Positions 56,022 to 63,878 of a stretch of DNA of 64,000 nucleotides are shown piece by piece. A program made the translations under genes and the position numbers. The notes under the pieces were generated by a model. The model was given only the letters and a program-made list of their open reading frames with translations. It did not search any database and had not been told where the DNA came from. Numbering within the stretch: position 1 is the first letter of the stretch; each line of letters begins with the position of its first letter. Source of the stretch: Allofournierella massiliensis (GTDB lineage Bacteria; Bacillota; Clostridia; Oscillospirales; Ruminococcaceae). The stretch lies in the NCBI RefSeq assembly GCF_021531255.1, contig NZ_JAFBIO010000005.1, positions 58,018 through 122,017 of the forward strand, given 5' to 3'.

Positions 56022-56048
56022 GATTTACGGTCCTTTTTCAGCGAAAAC

Positions 56049-56807
56049 TCACTGAGCGGAGGAGGCTGCCTCGCTGTCCAGCCGGCTTTCCTCCTCGGCC
56101 GAATAGGTGGAGATGGTCACCGAGTTGACCAGGACTTCTTCCAGGGGCTTATCCTCCTCGCCGGTCTCCACCGCGCCGATGGCGTCCACCACTTCCATGC
56201 CCCGGTATACCTGGCCGAATACGGTGTAGTGGTTATCCAGGTAGGGCAGGCCGCCCACCGCCTCATAGGCGTCGATCACTTCCTGGCGGAAACCGCTTTC
56301 CTCCAGGGATTTTTTCAGGTCCTTATCCATCTCGGGCAGAGACTGGACAAAATAGAACTGGCTCAGGCAGGTATCTTCCTCGTCACCGCTGCGGGCCATG
56401 CCCAGTGCGCCGGAGTAATGGTGCAGGCTGTCGGAGTATTCCACCGGGTAGGGGTTGTTGTGCCAGATGCTGGCGCCGGAAAGGCCGGTGCCGGTATCGT
56501 CGCCGGTCTGGGCCACAAAGCCGTAGATCACCCGGTGGAAGGGCAGCCCGTCATAGTAGCCCTGCTGGGCAAGGCCGGTGAAGTTTTCCACCGCCATGGG
56601 GGCCTGGTCCGGGTAGAGCACCGCCCGGATCTCCCCCAGGCTGGTGTCAAAGATGGCAATGGGGTCCCCGTCCTGGGGGGCGGTGAACTGGATTTCGCTG
56701 CTCTCGTAGCTTTCCCGCTTTACGTTGGCGGTCTTTTTTTCACCGCAGCCGGAAAGCCCCAGGCAGAAAACCAGGGCGAGGGCCGTAAAGGAAATGATCT
56801 TGCGCAT
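56049..56807 (-). CDS. Cyclophilin-type peptidylprolyl isomerase lipoprotein
   Basis: A 252-residue exported lipoprotein (lipobox GLSGC, Cys 21) with a cyclophilin domain (about 45-225): ENFTGLAQQGYYDGLPFHRVI with the catalytic Arg, GALGMARSGDEEDTCLSQFYF and DNHYTVFGQV. It would fold exported proteins outside the membrane. I started at the Met at 56807, supported by GAAAGG and the signal peptide. Confidence 0.92.
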   Translation of the reverse strand: MRKIISFTALALVFCLGLSGCGEKKTANVKRESYESSEIQFTAPQDGDPIAIFDTSLGEIRAVLYPDQAPMAVENFTGLAQQGYYDGLPFHRVIYGFVAQTGDDTGTGLSGASIWHNNPYPVEYSDSLHHYSGALGMARSGDEEDTCLSQFYFVQSLPEMDKDLKKSLEESGFRQEVIDAYEAVGGLPYLDNHYTVFGQVYRGMEVVDAIGAVETGEEDKPLEEVLVNSVTISTYSAEEESRLDSEAASSAQ

Positions 56808-56964
56808 AGTTGATGCCTTTCTCAAAAAGAGGGAAGGGCCGCCGGGGCAGTTCCCTCGGGATTTTCTGGGAAACCATATGTTAAATATTATAGCATATCC
56901 GGCGGCAGAAAATCGACCCATCCCAAAAGTTTTGCCCGGTCGGACCGCCCCCGGCGGCAGGGAC

Positions 56965-56993
56965 TTGAAGCCGGGGCCCAAACATGGTACACT
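56965..56993 (+). promoter_or_regulatory. Sigma-A promoter for the DUF1292 gene
   Basis: TTGAAG (56965-56970), 17 bases, TACACT (56988-56993), extended by TGG; about 90 bases before the ATG. Confidence 0.6.
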
Positions 56994-57082
56994 ATGTAGC
57001 GAAGAGAACAACCGCGGGCAGCCAAGGGCGGCCCGCCCATGCGACCCCCGGGCGGAATATTGCCCGGGCCCGGGAGAATACT

Positions 57083-57406
57083 ATGGAAGAAAACAAGCTG
57101 CCTCTGGGCCAGCCCGAGGCCGAGGATGCGGAACCCGACCTGATCACCCTGACCGATGAGGAGGGCACCGAGTACACCTTTGAGGTGATCGACGCGGTGG
57201 ACCACAACGGTACCCACTATATGGCCATGGTGCCCTATGTGGAGGATGAGAAGCAGCTGGATGATGACCTGCAGCTGGTCATCATGAAGGTAGGGCAGGA
57301 CGAGGAAGGCGAATTCCTGGACGTGGTGGAAGACGACGAGGAGCTGTACGAGATCAGCGGCGTTTTTGAAAAGCGTCTGAGCGAGGAATACGATATCCAG
57401 CAGTAA
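57083..57406 (+). CDS. DUF1292 (YrzB-like) small acidic protein
   Basis: A 107-residue strongly acidic protein with LTDEEGTEYTFEVIDAVD and EDDEELYEISGVFEKRL typical of DUF1292. In Firmicutes it accompanies ruvX and ireB, but its function is unknown. I chose the ATG just after GGGAGAA; the upstream in-frame ATG lies in the promoter. A probable structured RNA follows. Confidence 0.87.
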   Translation: MEENKLPLGQPEAEDAEPDLITLTDEEGTEYTFEVIDAVDHNGTHYMAMVPYVEDEKQLDDDLQLVIMKVGQDEEGEFLDVVEDDEELYEISGVFEKRLSEEYDIQQ

Positions 57407-57445
57407 ATCCCTGCTTCCTGCCTGGTTCGATTTGTTGCAGTTTTA

Positions 57446-57451
57446 TATAAT
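57446..57451 (+). promoter_or_regulatory. -10 box for the structured RNA
   Basis: TATAAT with a poor -35. It predicts a transcript start around 57458. Confidence 0.45.
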
Positions 57452-57457
57452 CCTACT

Positions 57458-57650
57458 AATCAATAATCGGGAGCCCGATGTCCTCCGGGGGATTGCAGAC
57501 CTCCCGCCTTTGGCGGAGGAAGGGAGCGTGAAACCGGATGCAGGGCACCCACCTGCCATACGGGTAGGTTTTGATTGACTGCAGACGGCTGGGTGGGAAA
57601 CCTGGATACAGAAAAGCGGCGGCCTTTCGGGGCCGCCGCTTTTGATTTTT
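57458..57650 (+). ncRNA. Structured non-coding RNA, possibly 6S RNA
   Basis: A non-coding stretch of about 190 bases between a -10 box and a strong terminator, the right size for 6S RNA. It folds locally as CCTCCCGCC/GGCGGAGG and ACCTGCC-ATAC-GGGTAGGT, with CACCCACCT...GGGTGG closing the latter, similar to the CACC-hairpin-GGT region of 6S RNA 3' halves. I could not draw the full central bubble and closing stem, so the family is tentative. It does not match RNase P, SRP or tmRNA core motifs. Confidence 0.5.
57612..57650. terminator. Bidirectional hairpin terminator
   Basis: AAAAGCGGCGGCC, loop TTTCGG, GGCCGCCGCTTTT then GATTTTT. It can end the RNA above and the converging LUD gene. Confidence 0.9.
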
Positions 57651-57655
57651 CCGGG

Positions 57656-58288
57656 TCAGTAGCCCAGCTCTTCGCCCACCAGCAGCACATGGATGCGGCC
57701 CTTGAGGGCCTCTCTCTGACGGCGCAGGATCAGGGCCGAACAGCAGATCCGGTCCGGGCTCTTGCAGTCGGCGCACTGGCCGGTGAGGGCGCAGGGGGTC
57801 TTGAGCCCCAGGCGCACCGCGTTTTTGGGGGCAACCGTCTCCCGTACCCGGCGCACGGCTGCGTGCAGGTCGGGCACGATCTTGTTCACGCCGGCAATCA
57901 GGAGCACATGGGCAGGCCCAAAGCTGATGGCGGCGATCCGGTTGGCGTTGGCGTCCAGCTCATAGATCTCGCCCTGCTGGGTGATGGCATTGGCGCTGGC
58001 CAGGTACCAGTCGGCCGAAAAAACCTGCCGGTACAACCGGCCCAGTTCCTCGCCGCTCACCTTGCTCCGGTCCAGGTACTGGTAGCGGCCGCTGGCCAGA
58101 TGGTCCATCACTCCGGTCTGGGCCAGGGTGACGCTGCCCCCGTTGGAGACCACGGCCCCTTCCGGGATGAGCTGCTGCACAAAGGCCACCGCCTGGTCGG
58201 CCCGGGGCAGGTAATGGGCCGTCATATTGTTGGCTTCCAGGGCCTCCATCACCTGGCGGATCTGCGGGGACGAAACGGGTTCATTCAT
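57656..58288 (-). CDS. LUD-domain (LutC/YkgG-like) protein
   Basis: A 210-residue LUD fold protein: NMTAHYLPRADQAVAFVQQLIP, SNGGSVTLAQTG and SFGPAHVLLIAGVNKIV, with a Cys-rich C-terminal stretch CALTGQCADCKSPDRICC that may bind an Fe-S cluster or metal. Relatives assist L-lactate oxidation (LutABC), but lutA and lutB are absent, so the role is open. Ribosome site AAGGAGG eight bases before the ATG. Confidence 0.83.
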   Translation of the reverse strand: MNEPVSSPQIRQVMEALEANNMTAHYLPRADQAVAFVQQLIPEGAVVSNGGSVTLAQTGVMDHLASGRYQYLDRSKVSGEELGRLYRQVFSADWYLASANAITQQGEIYELDANANRIAAISFGPAHVLLIAGVNKIVPDLHAAVRRVRETVAPKNAVRLGLKTPCALTGQCADCKSPDRICCSALILRRQREALKGRIHVLLVGEELGY

Positions 58289-58359
58289 GGAAAATCCCTC
58301 CTTATATATTTGCCGGCGCGCCCGGGAAGGAAAGTAAAACCAGGCAGAGGCGGGCCGTC

Positions 58360-58387
58360 TTGACAGAAGCGGACAAGGGTGTAGAAT
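58360..58387 (+). promoter_or_regulatory. Sigma-A promoter for the 58450 gene
   Basis: TTGACA (58360-58365), 16 bases, TAGAAT (58382-58387), about 62 bases before the GTG start. Confidence 0.7.
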
Positions 58388-58449
58388 AAAGATAAAATGG
58401 ATTAAAGTTTGGAGAAATTTGTGCCGAAAGCGGCAAAAGGGAAACAACA

Positions 58450-59163
58450 GTGAAAGAGATGCTGAAAACCGGGGATAAGATCCCGGAATTTCGATATGAT
58501 ACCCCTTACCGGCCCCAGAACAGCTTTTACGCACTGGCGGCGGCAAAGCCCCTCTGCATGGTTTTCCTTCCCAATTTCGGGCACCCTCTGACCCGGCATT
58601 TTATTGCCCGGTATGCGGAGGATTACGCCCAGCTGCGGGAGGTAGAACTGGTCTGCGTGGTGCGCAGCCGGCCCGAGGTGATCGCGGCCCATCTGCCCGA
58701 GGGCAAACTGCCCTTCACCCTGGTCTGCGACGCGGAAGGGGTGCTGTACCGGTATTTCTGCATCCCCACCACCAAAAGCCGGCTCAAGGCCTATTCCATG
58801 CTCACGGTCAAGATCCTCAACGAGGCCAAGAAGCAGGGCTACCAGCCCCCCAAGGACGAGAAACTGTTCTGCCCCCTCACCCTGGTGGTGGGCCCGGAGG
58901 GCAAGGTGCTGTTCTGCCATTATGGCCAGACCCTCACCGATCTGCCGGAAAATTGCTCGGCCATCCGCAATTTCAGCCGGAACGTACTGAACCAGGCCCG
59001 GCAGGATGGGCTCCTGAGCCCGGCCGTGCCCCGCTTCAAGGGGCACGGCAAGCTCTCCGCCCTGGAAAATCCCGAGCTGGCCCCGGAAAAGCAGCAGCAT
59101 ATCCGGGAGGCCATGAGCCTTCTGTACGGCGAAGAAGAACAGGAAGAAGAGGACGGAGAATAA
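58450..59163 (+). CDS. Thioredoxin-fold (AhpC/TSA-like) protein lacking the usual catalytic Cys
   Basis: A 237-residue protein with the peroxiredoxin layout: TGDKIPEFRYD at the start, CMVFLPNFGHPLTRHFI in place of the PxxxTxxC active loop, PFTLVCDAEGVLYRYF, and LTLVVGPEGKVLF. The position normally holding the peroxidatic Cys is not Cys, so peroxidase activity is doubtful. An acidic tail (EEEQEEEDGE) ends the protein. The start is GTG, with AAAAGGG upstream. It may be a chaperone-like or regulatory relative. Confidence 0.7.
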   Translation: MKEMLKTGDKIPEFRYDTPYRPQNSFYALAAAKPLCMVFLPNFGHPLTRHFIARYAEDYAQLREVELVCVVRSRPEVIAAHLPEGKLPFTLVCDAEGVLYRYFCIPTTKSRLKAYSMLTVKILNEAKKQGYQPPKDEKLFCPLTLVVGPEGKVLFCHYGQTLTDLPENCSAIRNFSRNVLNQARQDGLLSPAVPRFKGHGKLSALENPELAPEKQQHIREAMSLLYGEEEQEEEDGE

Positions 59164-59185
59164 ACCGGCCTGAAAAAAGATACAG

Positions 59186-59220
59186 CAGCGGGCGGGGCCA
59201 TGGCGGCCCCGCTCGTTTTG
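59186..59220 (+). terminator. Terminator after the thioredoxin-fold gene
   Basis: GGCGGGGCC, short loop, GGCCCCGC followed by TCGTTTTG; only the plus-strand T tract is good. Confidence 0.65.
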
Positions 59221-60045
59221 TCAGTTCAGCGTCAGCCAGCTGATGCGGCTTTGCTGGCGCAGGGTTTGGGGGCCAAGCAGGGATGCCGCGTCAAAAAGGG
59301 CTGTATGGAAGCTGCCGGTGCCGCCGCCGGCAGCCTGAGCGCTCTGGCGGGCCTGTTGCCCGCACACCTTCCAGAAGGCCGCCGCCGCCGCGGCAGCGGG
59401 CAGGAAATCTTCCGATACCGCCAGAAAAGCGCCGGTCAGCACCGAGAGCATGCAGCCGGCCCCGGTGATCCGGGACATCCAGCCGCTTCCCCCTTCGATC
59501 AGGGCGGCCCGGCGGCCGTCGGTGACGCAGTCGCTCTCACCGCTGAGCAGCACCAGGCACCCAAGCCGGCGGGCAAGCTCCCCCGCCAGGGCAGGGGCCT
59601 GATCCCGGCGGGCCGGTTCCGGGCTGTCTACTCCCAGTTCCCGGCTGGCCAGGCAGAGCAGGGCCTGCACCTCGGCCAGATTGGCCCGGATCAGGGTGGG
59701 GCGTACCTCTTCCAGCAGCTGGGTGAGCTTTTGGCAGCGGTAGCTGCTGGCTCCGGCGCCCACCGGGTCCAGCACCACCGGCCGCCCCGCGGCCAGGGCC
59801 GCCTGGCCGGCCAGCCGGCAGGCCAGGAACTTACCGTCATCCGGGGTGCCGGTGTTCAGCACACAGCCCTGAGCCGCCCCGGCAATCTCGGCCATCTCGG
59901 CGGGCTCCTGGGCCATGACCGGCCGTCCCCCCGCCGCCAGCAGCAGGTTGGCGCAGTCGGCGGCGGTGACAATATTGGAAATGCAGTGAATCAGGGGCCG
60001 CTGGCTGCGCAGCCGGTCCAATGCCTCAAAATCGGCTTCTATCAA
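59221..60045 (-). CDS. thiM: Hydroxyethylthiazole kinase
   Basis: Phosphorylates 4-methyl-5-hydroxyethylthiazole for thiamine salvage. 274 residues with IHCISNIVTAADCANLLLAAG, VLNTGTPDD, VVLDPVGAGAS and the kinase motif TGAGCMLS. The start is TTG at 60045 after GCGAGG. Other thi genes are absent, so it is a salvage gene. The gap before it is too short for a TPP riboswitch. Confidence 0.92.
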   Translation of the reverse strand: MIEADFEALDRLRSQRPLIHCISNIVTAADCANLLLAAGGRPVMAQEPAEMAEIAGAAQGCVLNTGTPDDGKFLACRLAGQAALAAGRPVVLDPVGAGASSYRCQKLTQLLEEVRPTLIRANLAEVQALLCLASRELGVDSPEPARRDQAPALAGELARRLGCLVLLSGESDCVTDGRRAALIEGGSGWMSRITGAGCMLSVLTGAFLAVSEDFLPAAAAAAAFWKVCGQQARQSAQAAGGGTGSFHTALFDAASLLGPQTLRQQSRISWLTLN

Positions 60046-60079
60046 GGGAAAAACCTCGCTTTATAAAAGGAATGAGCCC

Positions 60080-61069
60080 TCAGGTAATGCCCAGAGCCCG
60101 CTGCACCCGGTACACCGCATAGCGGAAGGTGCCGCAGATCAGGCTGCCCTGCACCCACAGGTAGGCGGGCAGGTTGCGCCAGTAGAAGGGCGGGCGTTTC
60201 AGCTGGGGGATGGCCTTCCAGGCCTCGCGGAAGCCCTTGGCGTAATCCGCCCCGTAACCCCGCCGCCAGTACATCAGGGTCTTGAGCCCGTAGCCCAGCA
60301 GCAAAAAGGGCAGGTTGAGCACCAGCATGACCAGGGGCATGTTCTTCACCGGCAGCAGGATGCTGTTGCGGCCGCTCTGGATGCTCTTGAAGGGATTGTA
60401 GCGCACTGCGCCGGTGGTGGCGCCGCAGATGTGGTAGCAGCGGGCCGAGGGGCAGAACACGTTCCGGTAGCCCCGGGTGTTGGCCCGCCAGCTGATGTCC
60501 ACATCCTCGTAATAGGCAAAAAAGAGTTCGTCAAACAGGCCGATCTCATCCAGGATCCGCTTGCGGTAGAGGGCCGCGCCCCCGCAGGCGGAAAAGACCC
60601 GGCAGGGGGTCTGGTACCGGTCGGCCCGCAGCCCGTCCCCCCGCTTGCAGGCAAAGCCCAACAGGTTCACATAGTCGCCGGCATCGTCCGCTTTGTCCCG
60701 CTCGAAATGGCGGATCATCAGGGTGGAAACGGCAAAGATTTTCTCATCCTTTTCCGCCGCCTTCAGCAGCTCTTCCAGCCAATCCGGCTCGGCAAAGGCG
60801 TCATTGTTGAAAAGGGCCACATATTCCCCCCGGGCTGCCCGGATGCCCTGGTTTACCGCATAGGAGAAACCGGTGTTTTTCTGGTTTTCAATCAGGGTAT
60901 AGCCCGGCCGGCCCTGGTAGGAGCGGGCGATGGTCAGGCTTTCGTCGGTGGAGCCGTTGTCCACCACGATCAGTTCAAAATCGGTGAAGGTCTGCGCCCA
61001 TACCGATTCGATGGAATCCCGCAGCCAGCCGGCGCCGTTCAGGTTGGGGATCACGACAGAAATTTTCAT
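60080..61069 (-). CDS. GT2-family glycosyltransferase (rhamnosyltransferase-like)
   Basis: A 329-residue glycosyltransferase, GT-A fold: VVIPNLNGAGWLRDSIESV at the start, ELIVVDNGSTDESL, and the metal-site equivalent ALFNNDAFAEPDW. A membrane-associated segment lies around LVMLVLNLPFLLLGYGL (about 245-262). Members add sugars to surface polysaccharides. It shares a strand with thiM, 34 bases upstream; linkage may be by chance. Confidence 0.87.
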   Translation of the reverse strand: MKISVVIPNLNGAGWLRDSIESVWAQTFTDFELIVVDNGSTDESLTIARSYQGRPGYTLIENQKNTGFSYAVNQGIRAARGEYVALFNNDAFAEPDWLEELLKAAEKDEKIFAVSTLMIRHFERDKADDAGDYVNLLGFACKRGDGLRADRYQTPCRVFSACGGAALYRKRILDEIGLFDELFFAYYEDVDISWRANTRGYRNVFCPSARCYHICGATTGAVRYNPFKSIQSGRNSILLPVKNMPLVMLVLNLPFLLLGYGLKTLMYWRRGYGADYAKGFREAWKAIPQLKRPPFYWRNLPAYLWVQGSLICGTFRYAVYRVQRALGIT

Positions 61070-61107
61070 GAAAAAAGGCCTTTCTTATGATGCATTCAGC
61101 TTAAATC

Positions 61108-61116
61108 AGTATAACA
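61108..61116 (-). promoter_or_regulatory. Extended -10 promoter for the glycosyltransferase gene
   Basis: Minus-strand TGTTATACT followed by GATTT, about 40 bases before the ATG. Confidence 0.5.
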
Positions 61117-61134
61117 CACCGGCCCCCAAAAGCA

Positions 61135-61169
61135 AAAGCCCCTTTTCCGGTCGGGAAAAGGGGCTTTTA
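61135..61169 (-). terminator. Terminator of the DUF4358 gene
   Basis: AAAAGCCCCTTTTCC, loop GGTC, GGGAAAAGGGGCTTTT with a minus-strand T-rich tail. Confidence 0.85.
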
Positions 61170-61177
61170 GAACAGGG

Positions 61178-61720
61178 TTATTTCAGGGCATTCAGGATGG
61201 AATCGTTCACGGCGGTGGCATCCTCGCACATCACCATGACCCAGGAACCATCAGCAGCCTGGGTGAGCCGGGCGTCCTTGGCAATCTCGTACTGATCCTG
61301 CAGGTAGAACTCCTGGGCGGCCTGCTGGGTCTGGATGAAGTTCTGCAGGGCCGTTTCCACCTTCTCGCTGCTGCCCTCGGCAGGCTGGATGATGGCGATG
61401 CCGTAGCTCTTCACATTCATCAGGCTTACGCTGAGGGCGTATTTTTCCATGTCCGCGGTCTCAAGACCCATGAATTCCAGGATCATGTCGCCCATCTGCT
61501 GCTTGTTTTCGTCGTCCATCTCCTCCGAGTTGCCGCCGGTCACCTCAAAGCCGTTTTCCCCGTTGGAGAGGATGGCGTAGAATTCATTGAATTCATCGGT
61601 GCGGGCATCCTGCAAAATCTGCACATAATCCTTGTCGGAGCCGGAAGAGGTCTTGGAGCCGCAGCCGGCCAACAGAATGCCCAGAGTGAGCACTACGGCA
61701 ATAAGAGAACGCTTTTTCAT
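61178..61720 (-). CDS. DUF4358 lipoprotein
   Basis: A 180-residue exported lipoprotein (lipobox ILLAGC, Cys about 19) with KDYVQILQDART, MILEFMGLETADMEKYALSVSLM and IAIIQPAEGSSEKVETALQ, matching DUF4358, a secreted family of Clostridia without known function. The ATG at 61720 follows AAAGGATG; an earlier ATG overlaps the ribosome site. Confidence 0.85.
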   Translation of the reverse strand: MKKRSLIAVVLTLGILLAGCGSKTSSGSDKDYVQILQDARTDEFNEFYAILSNGENGFEVTGGNSEEMDDENKQQMGDMILEFMGLETADMEKYALSVSLMNVKSYGIAIIQPAEGSSEKVETALQNFIQTQQAAQEFYLQDQYEIAKDARLTQAADGSWVMVMCEDATAVNDSILNALK

Positions 61721-61793
61721 AGATAACATCCTTTCTGATCGTTAAAAATAGTATGCCCCTTTCCCTGGCCCTCATACAAGATTGGGGCAGAAG

Positions 61794-61825
61794 AAAGGCG
61801 GGAGGGGAAAATTCCTCTCCCGCCC
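61794..61825 (-). terminator. Terminator of the Lrp/AsnC gene
   Basis: On the minus strand GGCGGGAG-GGAA, short loop, TTCCCCTCCCGCC then TTTCTT. Confidence 0.75.
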
Positions 61826-61849
61826 GGCCGCAGCCAGGAGGCTGGAAGT

Positions 61850-62278
61850 TCAATAATAAAATTTCCGGTCCACCGGGGTGGACAGAATGATCTGGGTGCT
61901 GGTCTGCCCCACCTTCTGGAAAGAGGTGATGAGGTGTTCCAGGGAATCCATATCCGGGCAGCTGGCCTTGACGATATAGCTGTAGCTGCCGGTTACATGG
62001 AAGCACTGCACCACCTGGGGGATGGCGTTGAGGGTTTCCATAAATTCATCCCGGCCGGCGGGAGGGATGGAAATGCTGATGAGGGCATTGACCCGAGTCT
62101 GGCTGTCGGGGGGATTTACCTTTACCGTATACCCTTTGATGATGCCGTCCTGCTCCAGTTTATGGATGCGGCTGCTGACGGCAGGGCTGGTGAGGGAGAC
62201 TTCCTTGGCGATCTCCTTTACCGGCATGCGGGCGTTTTTGGCAAGCAGGCGAATGATGCGCTGATCCAAATCATCCAT
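61850..62278 (-). CDS. Lrp/AsnC-family transcriptional regulator
   Basis: A 142-residue regulator with a winged HTH (MDDLDQRIIRLLAKNAR ... SLTSPAVSSRIHKLEQDGIIKGY, 1-55) and a RAM ligand domain with GSYSYIVKA. It probably binds an amino acid and controls its metabolism. Start chosen at 62278, after AAAGGATG; the long upstream extension overlaps the promoter. Confidence 0.9.
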   Translation of the reverse strand: MDDLDQRIIRLLAKNARMPVKEIAKEVSLTSPAVSSRIHKLEQDGIIKGYTVKVNPPDSQTRVNALISISIPPAGRDEFMETLNAIPQVVQCFHVTGSYSYIVKASCPDMDSLEHLITSFQKVGQTSTQIILSTPVDRKFYY

Positions 62279-62394
62279 AGGGAACATCCTTTCGTTCTTG
62301 TAGCAATAGCACAGAAAATTTTTAAAATTAAGAAAAAATAATAGGCAGAATTCACAATCGCCTTGAAAGGGTGGGTTTTTCACCCGGTGATTTA

Positions 62395-62423
62395 ATTATA
62401 TAAAGTAAATGTTAAAAAGTAAA
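62395..62423 (-). promoter_or_regulatory. Sigma-A promoter for the Lrp/AsnC gene
   Basis: Minus-strand TTTACT (62418-62423), 17 bases, TATAAT (62395-62400). GTGATTTAATTA and TAATCAC flank it in inverted arrangement and could be autoregulatory sites. Confidence 0.65.
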
Positions 62424-62456
62424 GAACAAATCTAAAGTAATCACGAAAAAATTCGT

Positions 62457-62484
62457 TTGACAGAAAACACAAAAATGATATACT
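62457..62484 (+). promoter_or_regulatory. Sigma-A promoter of the small RNA candidate
   Basis: TTGACA (62457-62462), 16 bases, TATACT (62479-62484), followed by GAAAG. It points into a gene-free stretch. Confidence 0.75.
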
Positions 62485-62490
62485 GAAAGT

Positions 62491-62587
62491 GCGGACAGGA
62501 AATTCCGCCTGATATTTTGACATTTTCTATAATTTATACTTTCCCACCCCTCTAAGTAAAAAGGCCCGCTTTGCGGGCCTTTTTACT
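62491..62587 (+). ncRNA. Small RNA candidate
   Basis: About 95 bases between the promoter above and a strong terminator. A short hairpin GCGGA-CAGGAAAT-TCCGC lies at its 5' end and no plausible ORF with a ribosome site is present. It is antisense to no annotated gene; it overlaps nothing coding. The family is unknown. Confidence 0.45.
62558..62587. terminator. Bidirectional hairpin terminator
   Basis: AAAAAGGCCCGC, loop TTT, GCGGGCCTTTTT, ending the small RNA candidate on the plus strand and hflX on the minus strand. Confidence 0.9.
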
Positions 62588-62606
62588 TTTGCGGTCAGGG
62601 GGAAAA

Positions 62607-63878
62607 TCAGAGGGTTTCCAGATATTCCTGCACCAGGTGGAGCCGGTCGGCAGGCAGGATGCCTTCCACCGCCACTCCCTCGGCCTGGTATTCCTCGCTG
62701 ATCACGCTGCCTTCCCGGCGGAATACGTCCAGAAGGGAAAGTTTATCATAGGGCAAAAGGACCTTGACCCGGCGCACCCGGCTGCCCAGCTTTTCGTCCA
62801 GGGCTTTCAGCAGCTGATCCAGCCCGCGGCCGGTGCGGGCGCTGGTGAGCAGCACCGAGGGATCAAAGGCCACGGCGCCGGCCCGGTCGGCCTTGTTGTA
62901 CACCACCAGCCGGGGGATATCCCGGCAGTCCAGATCGTTCAGCACCTGCTCGGTCACGGCCAGCTGTTCCTCCCGGGCGGGGTCGGTGGCGTCGGCCACC
63001 ATCACGATCACATCGGCAAAGGCGGCCTCTTCCAGGGTACTGCGGAAAGCCCGTACCAGGTGGTGGGGCAGCCGGCTCACAAAGCCTACCGTATCCACCA
63101 GAATTACATTCAGCCCTGAGGGCAGGCTGAGCTGTCGGGCGGTGGGGTCCAGGGTGGCAAAGAGCATATCCTTGGCCAGGACGGTTCCCTCGCCGCACAA
63201 AACGTTCATCAGGCTGGATTTGCCCACGTTGGTGTATCCCACCAGGGCCACCACCGGCACCCCGCTTTTCTGCCGGGCACGCCGGTTTTCACCCCGGCGC
63301 TTTTCCATCTCCCGAAGCTTTTCTTCCAGGCTCTCGATCCGGTGGCGGACATGGCGCCGGTCCAGTTCCAGCTGGCTCTCGCCGCTGCCCCGGCGGGCGC
63401 CTGCGGTGCCGCCACCGCCGCCGCCCTGGCGGCTGAGGGCCTGGCCCAGCCCCTGCAGCCGGGGCAGCCGGTAGCGCAGCAGGGCCAACTCGGTCTGCAG
63501 CTTGCCTTCCCCGGTCACGGCCCGGCTGCGGAAGATCTCCAGGATCAGCATGGTCCGGTCCAGCACCTCGATGCCCAGGGCATCGCTCAGGTTGCGGATC
63601 TGGCTGCCGGTGAGCTCCCCGTCAAACACGGCAGCCTCGGCCTCCAGATTCATGGCGTAAAGCCGGGCCTCCTCCAGCTTGCCGGCGCCCAGCACGGTGC
63701 CGGTTTCCGGGGCATCCCGCTTCTGGACGATCTGGGCCACCACCTCCATCCGGTTGGCCTGGGCCAGGGCGGTCAGCTCTTCCAGGCTCCGTTCCATATC
63801 ATATTGTCCCAGGTCCAGCGCCAGCAGAAGGATCCGGGTAAAGGGTTGTTGGTTTTCGGGTAGGATTTTTTCAGCCAT
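62607..63878 (-). CDS. hflX: Ribosome-associated GTPase HflX
   Basis: A 423-residue GTPase that splits stalled or heat-stressed ribosomes. The HflX domain (GTGKLEE-like stretch GAGKLEEARLYA, VFDGELTGSQIRNL) precedes a coiled coil (about 160-185) and a Gly-rich loop GGGGGG, then the G domain: G1 GYTNVGKS, G3 DTVGF, G4 NKAD. I use the ATG at 63878, seven bases after AGGAG; 63884 is possible. Nothing else upstream can be read before the window end at 64000. Confidence 0.9.
   Translation of the reverse strand: MAEKILPENQQPFTRILLLALDLGQYDMERSLEELTALAQANRMEVVAQIVQKRDAPETGTVLGAGKLEEARLYAMNLEAEAAVFDGELTGSQIRNLSDALGIEVLDRTMLILEIFRSRAVTGEGKLQTELALLRYRLPRLQGLGQALSRQGGGGGGTAGARRGSGESQLELDRRHVRHRIESLEEKLREMEKRRGENRRARQKSGVPVVALVGYTNVGKSSLMNVLCGEGTVLAKDMLFATLDPTARQLSLPSGLNVILVDTVGFVSRLPHHLVRAFRSTLEEAAFADVIVMVADATDPAREEQLAVTEQVLNDLDCRDIPRLVVYNKADRAGAVAFDPSVLLTSARTGRGLDQLLKALDEKLGSRVRRVKVLLPYDKLSLLDVFRREGSVISEEYQAEGVAVEGILPADRLHLVQEYLETL

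Noticed and set aside
57458..57650. RNase P, SRP or tmRNA
   Set aside because: The conserved core motifs of these RNAs (for example GGAAGCAGC of SRP or the ACAGAA stretch of RNase P) are absent.
60046..60079. TPP riboswitch for thiM
   Set aside because: The gap is only 34 bases, far too short, and contains no THI-box pattern.
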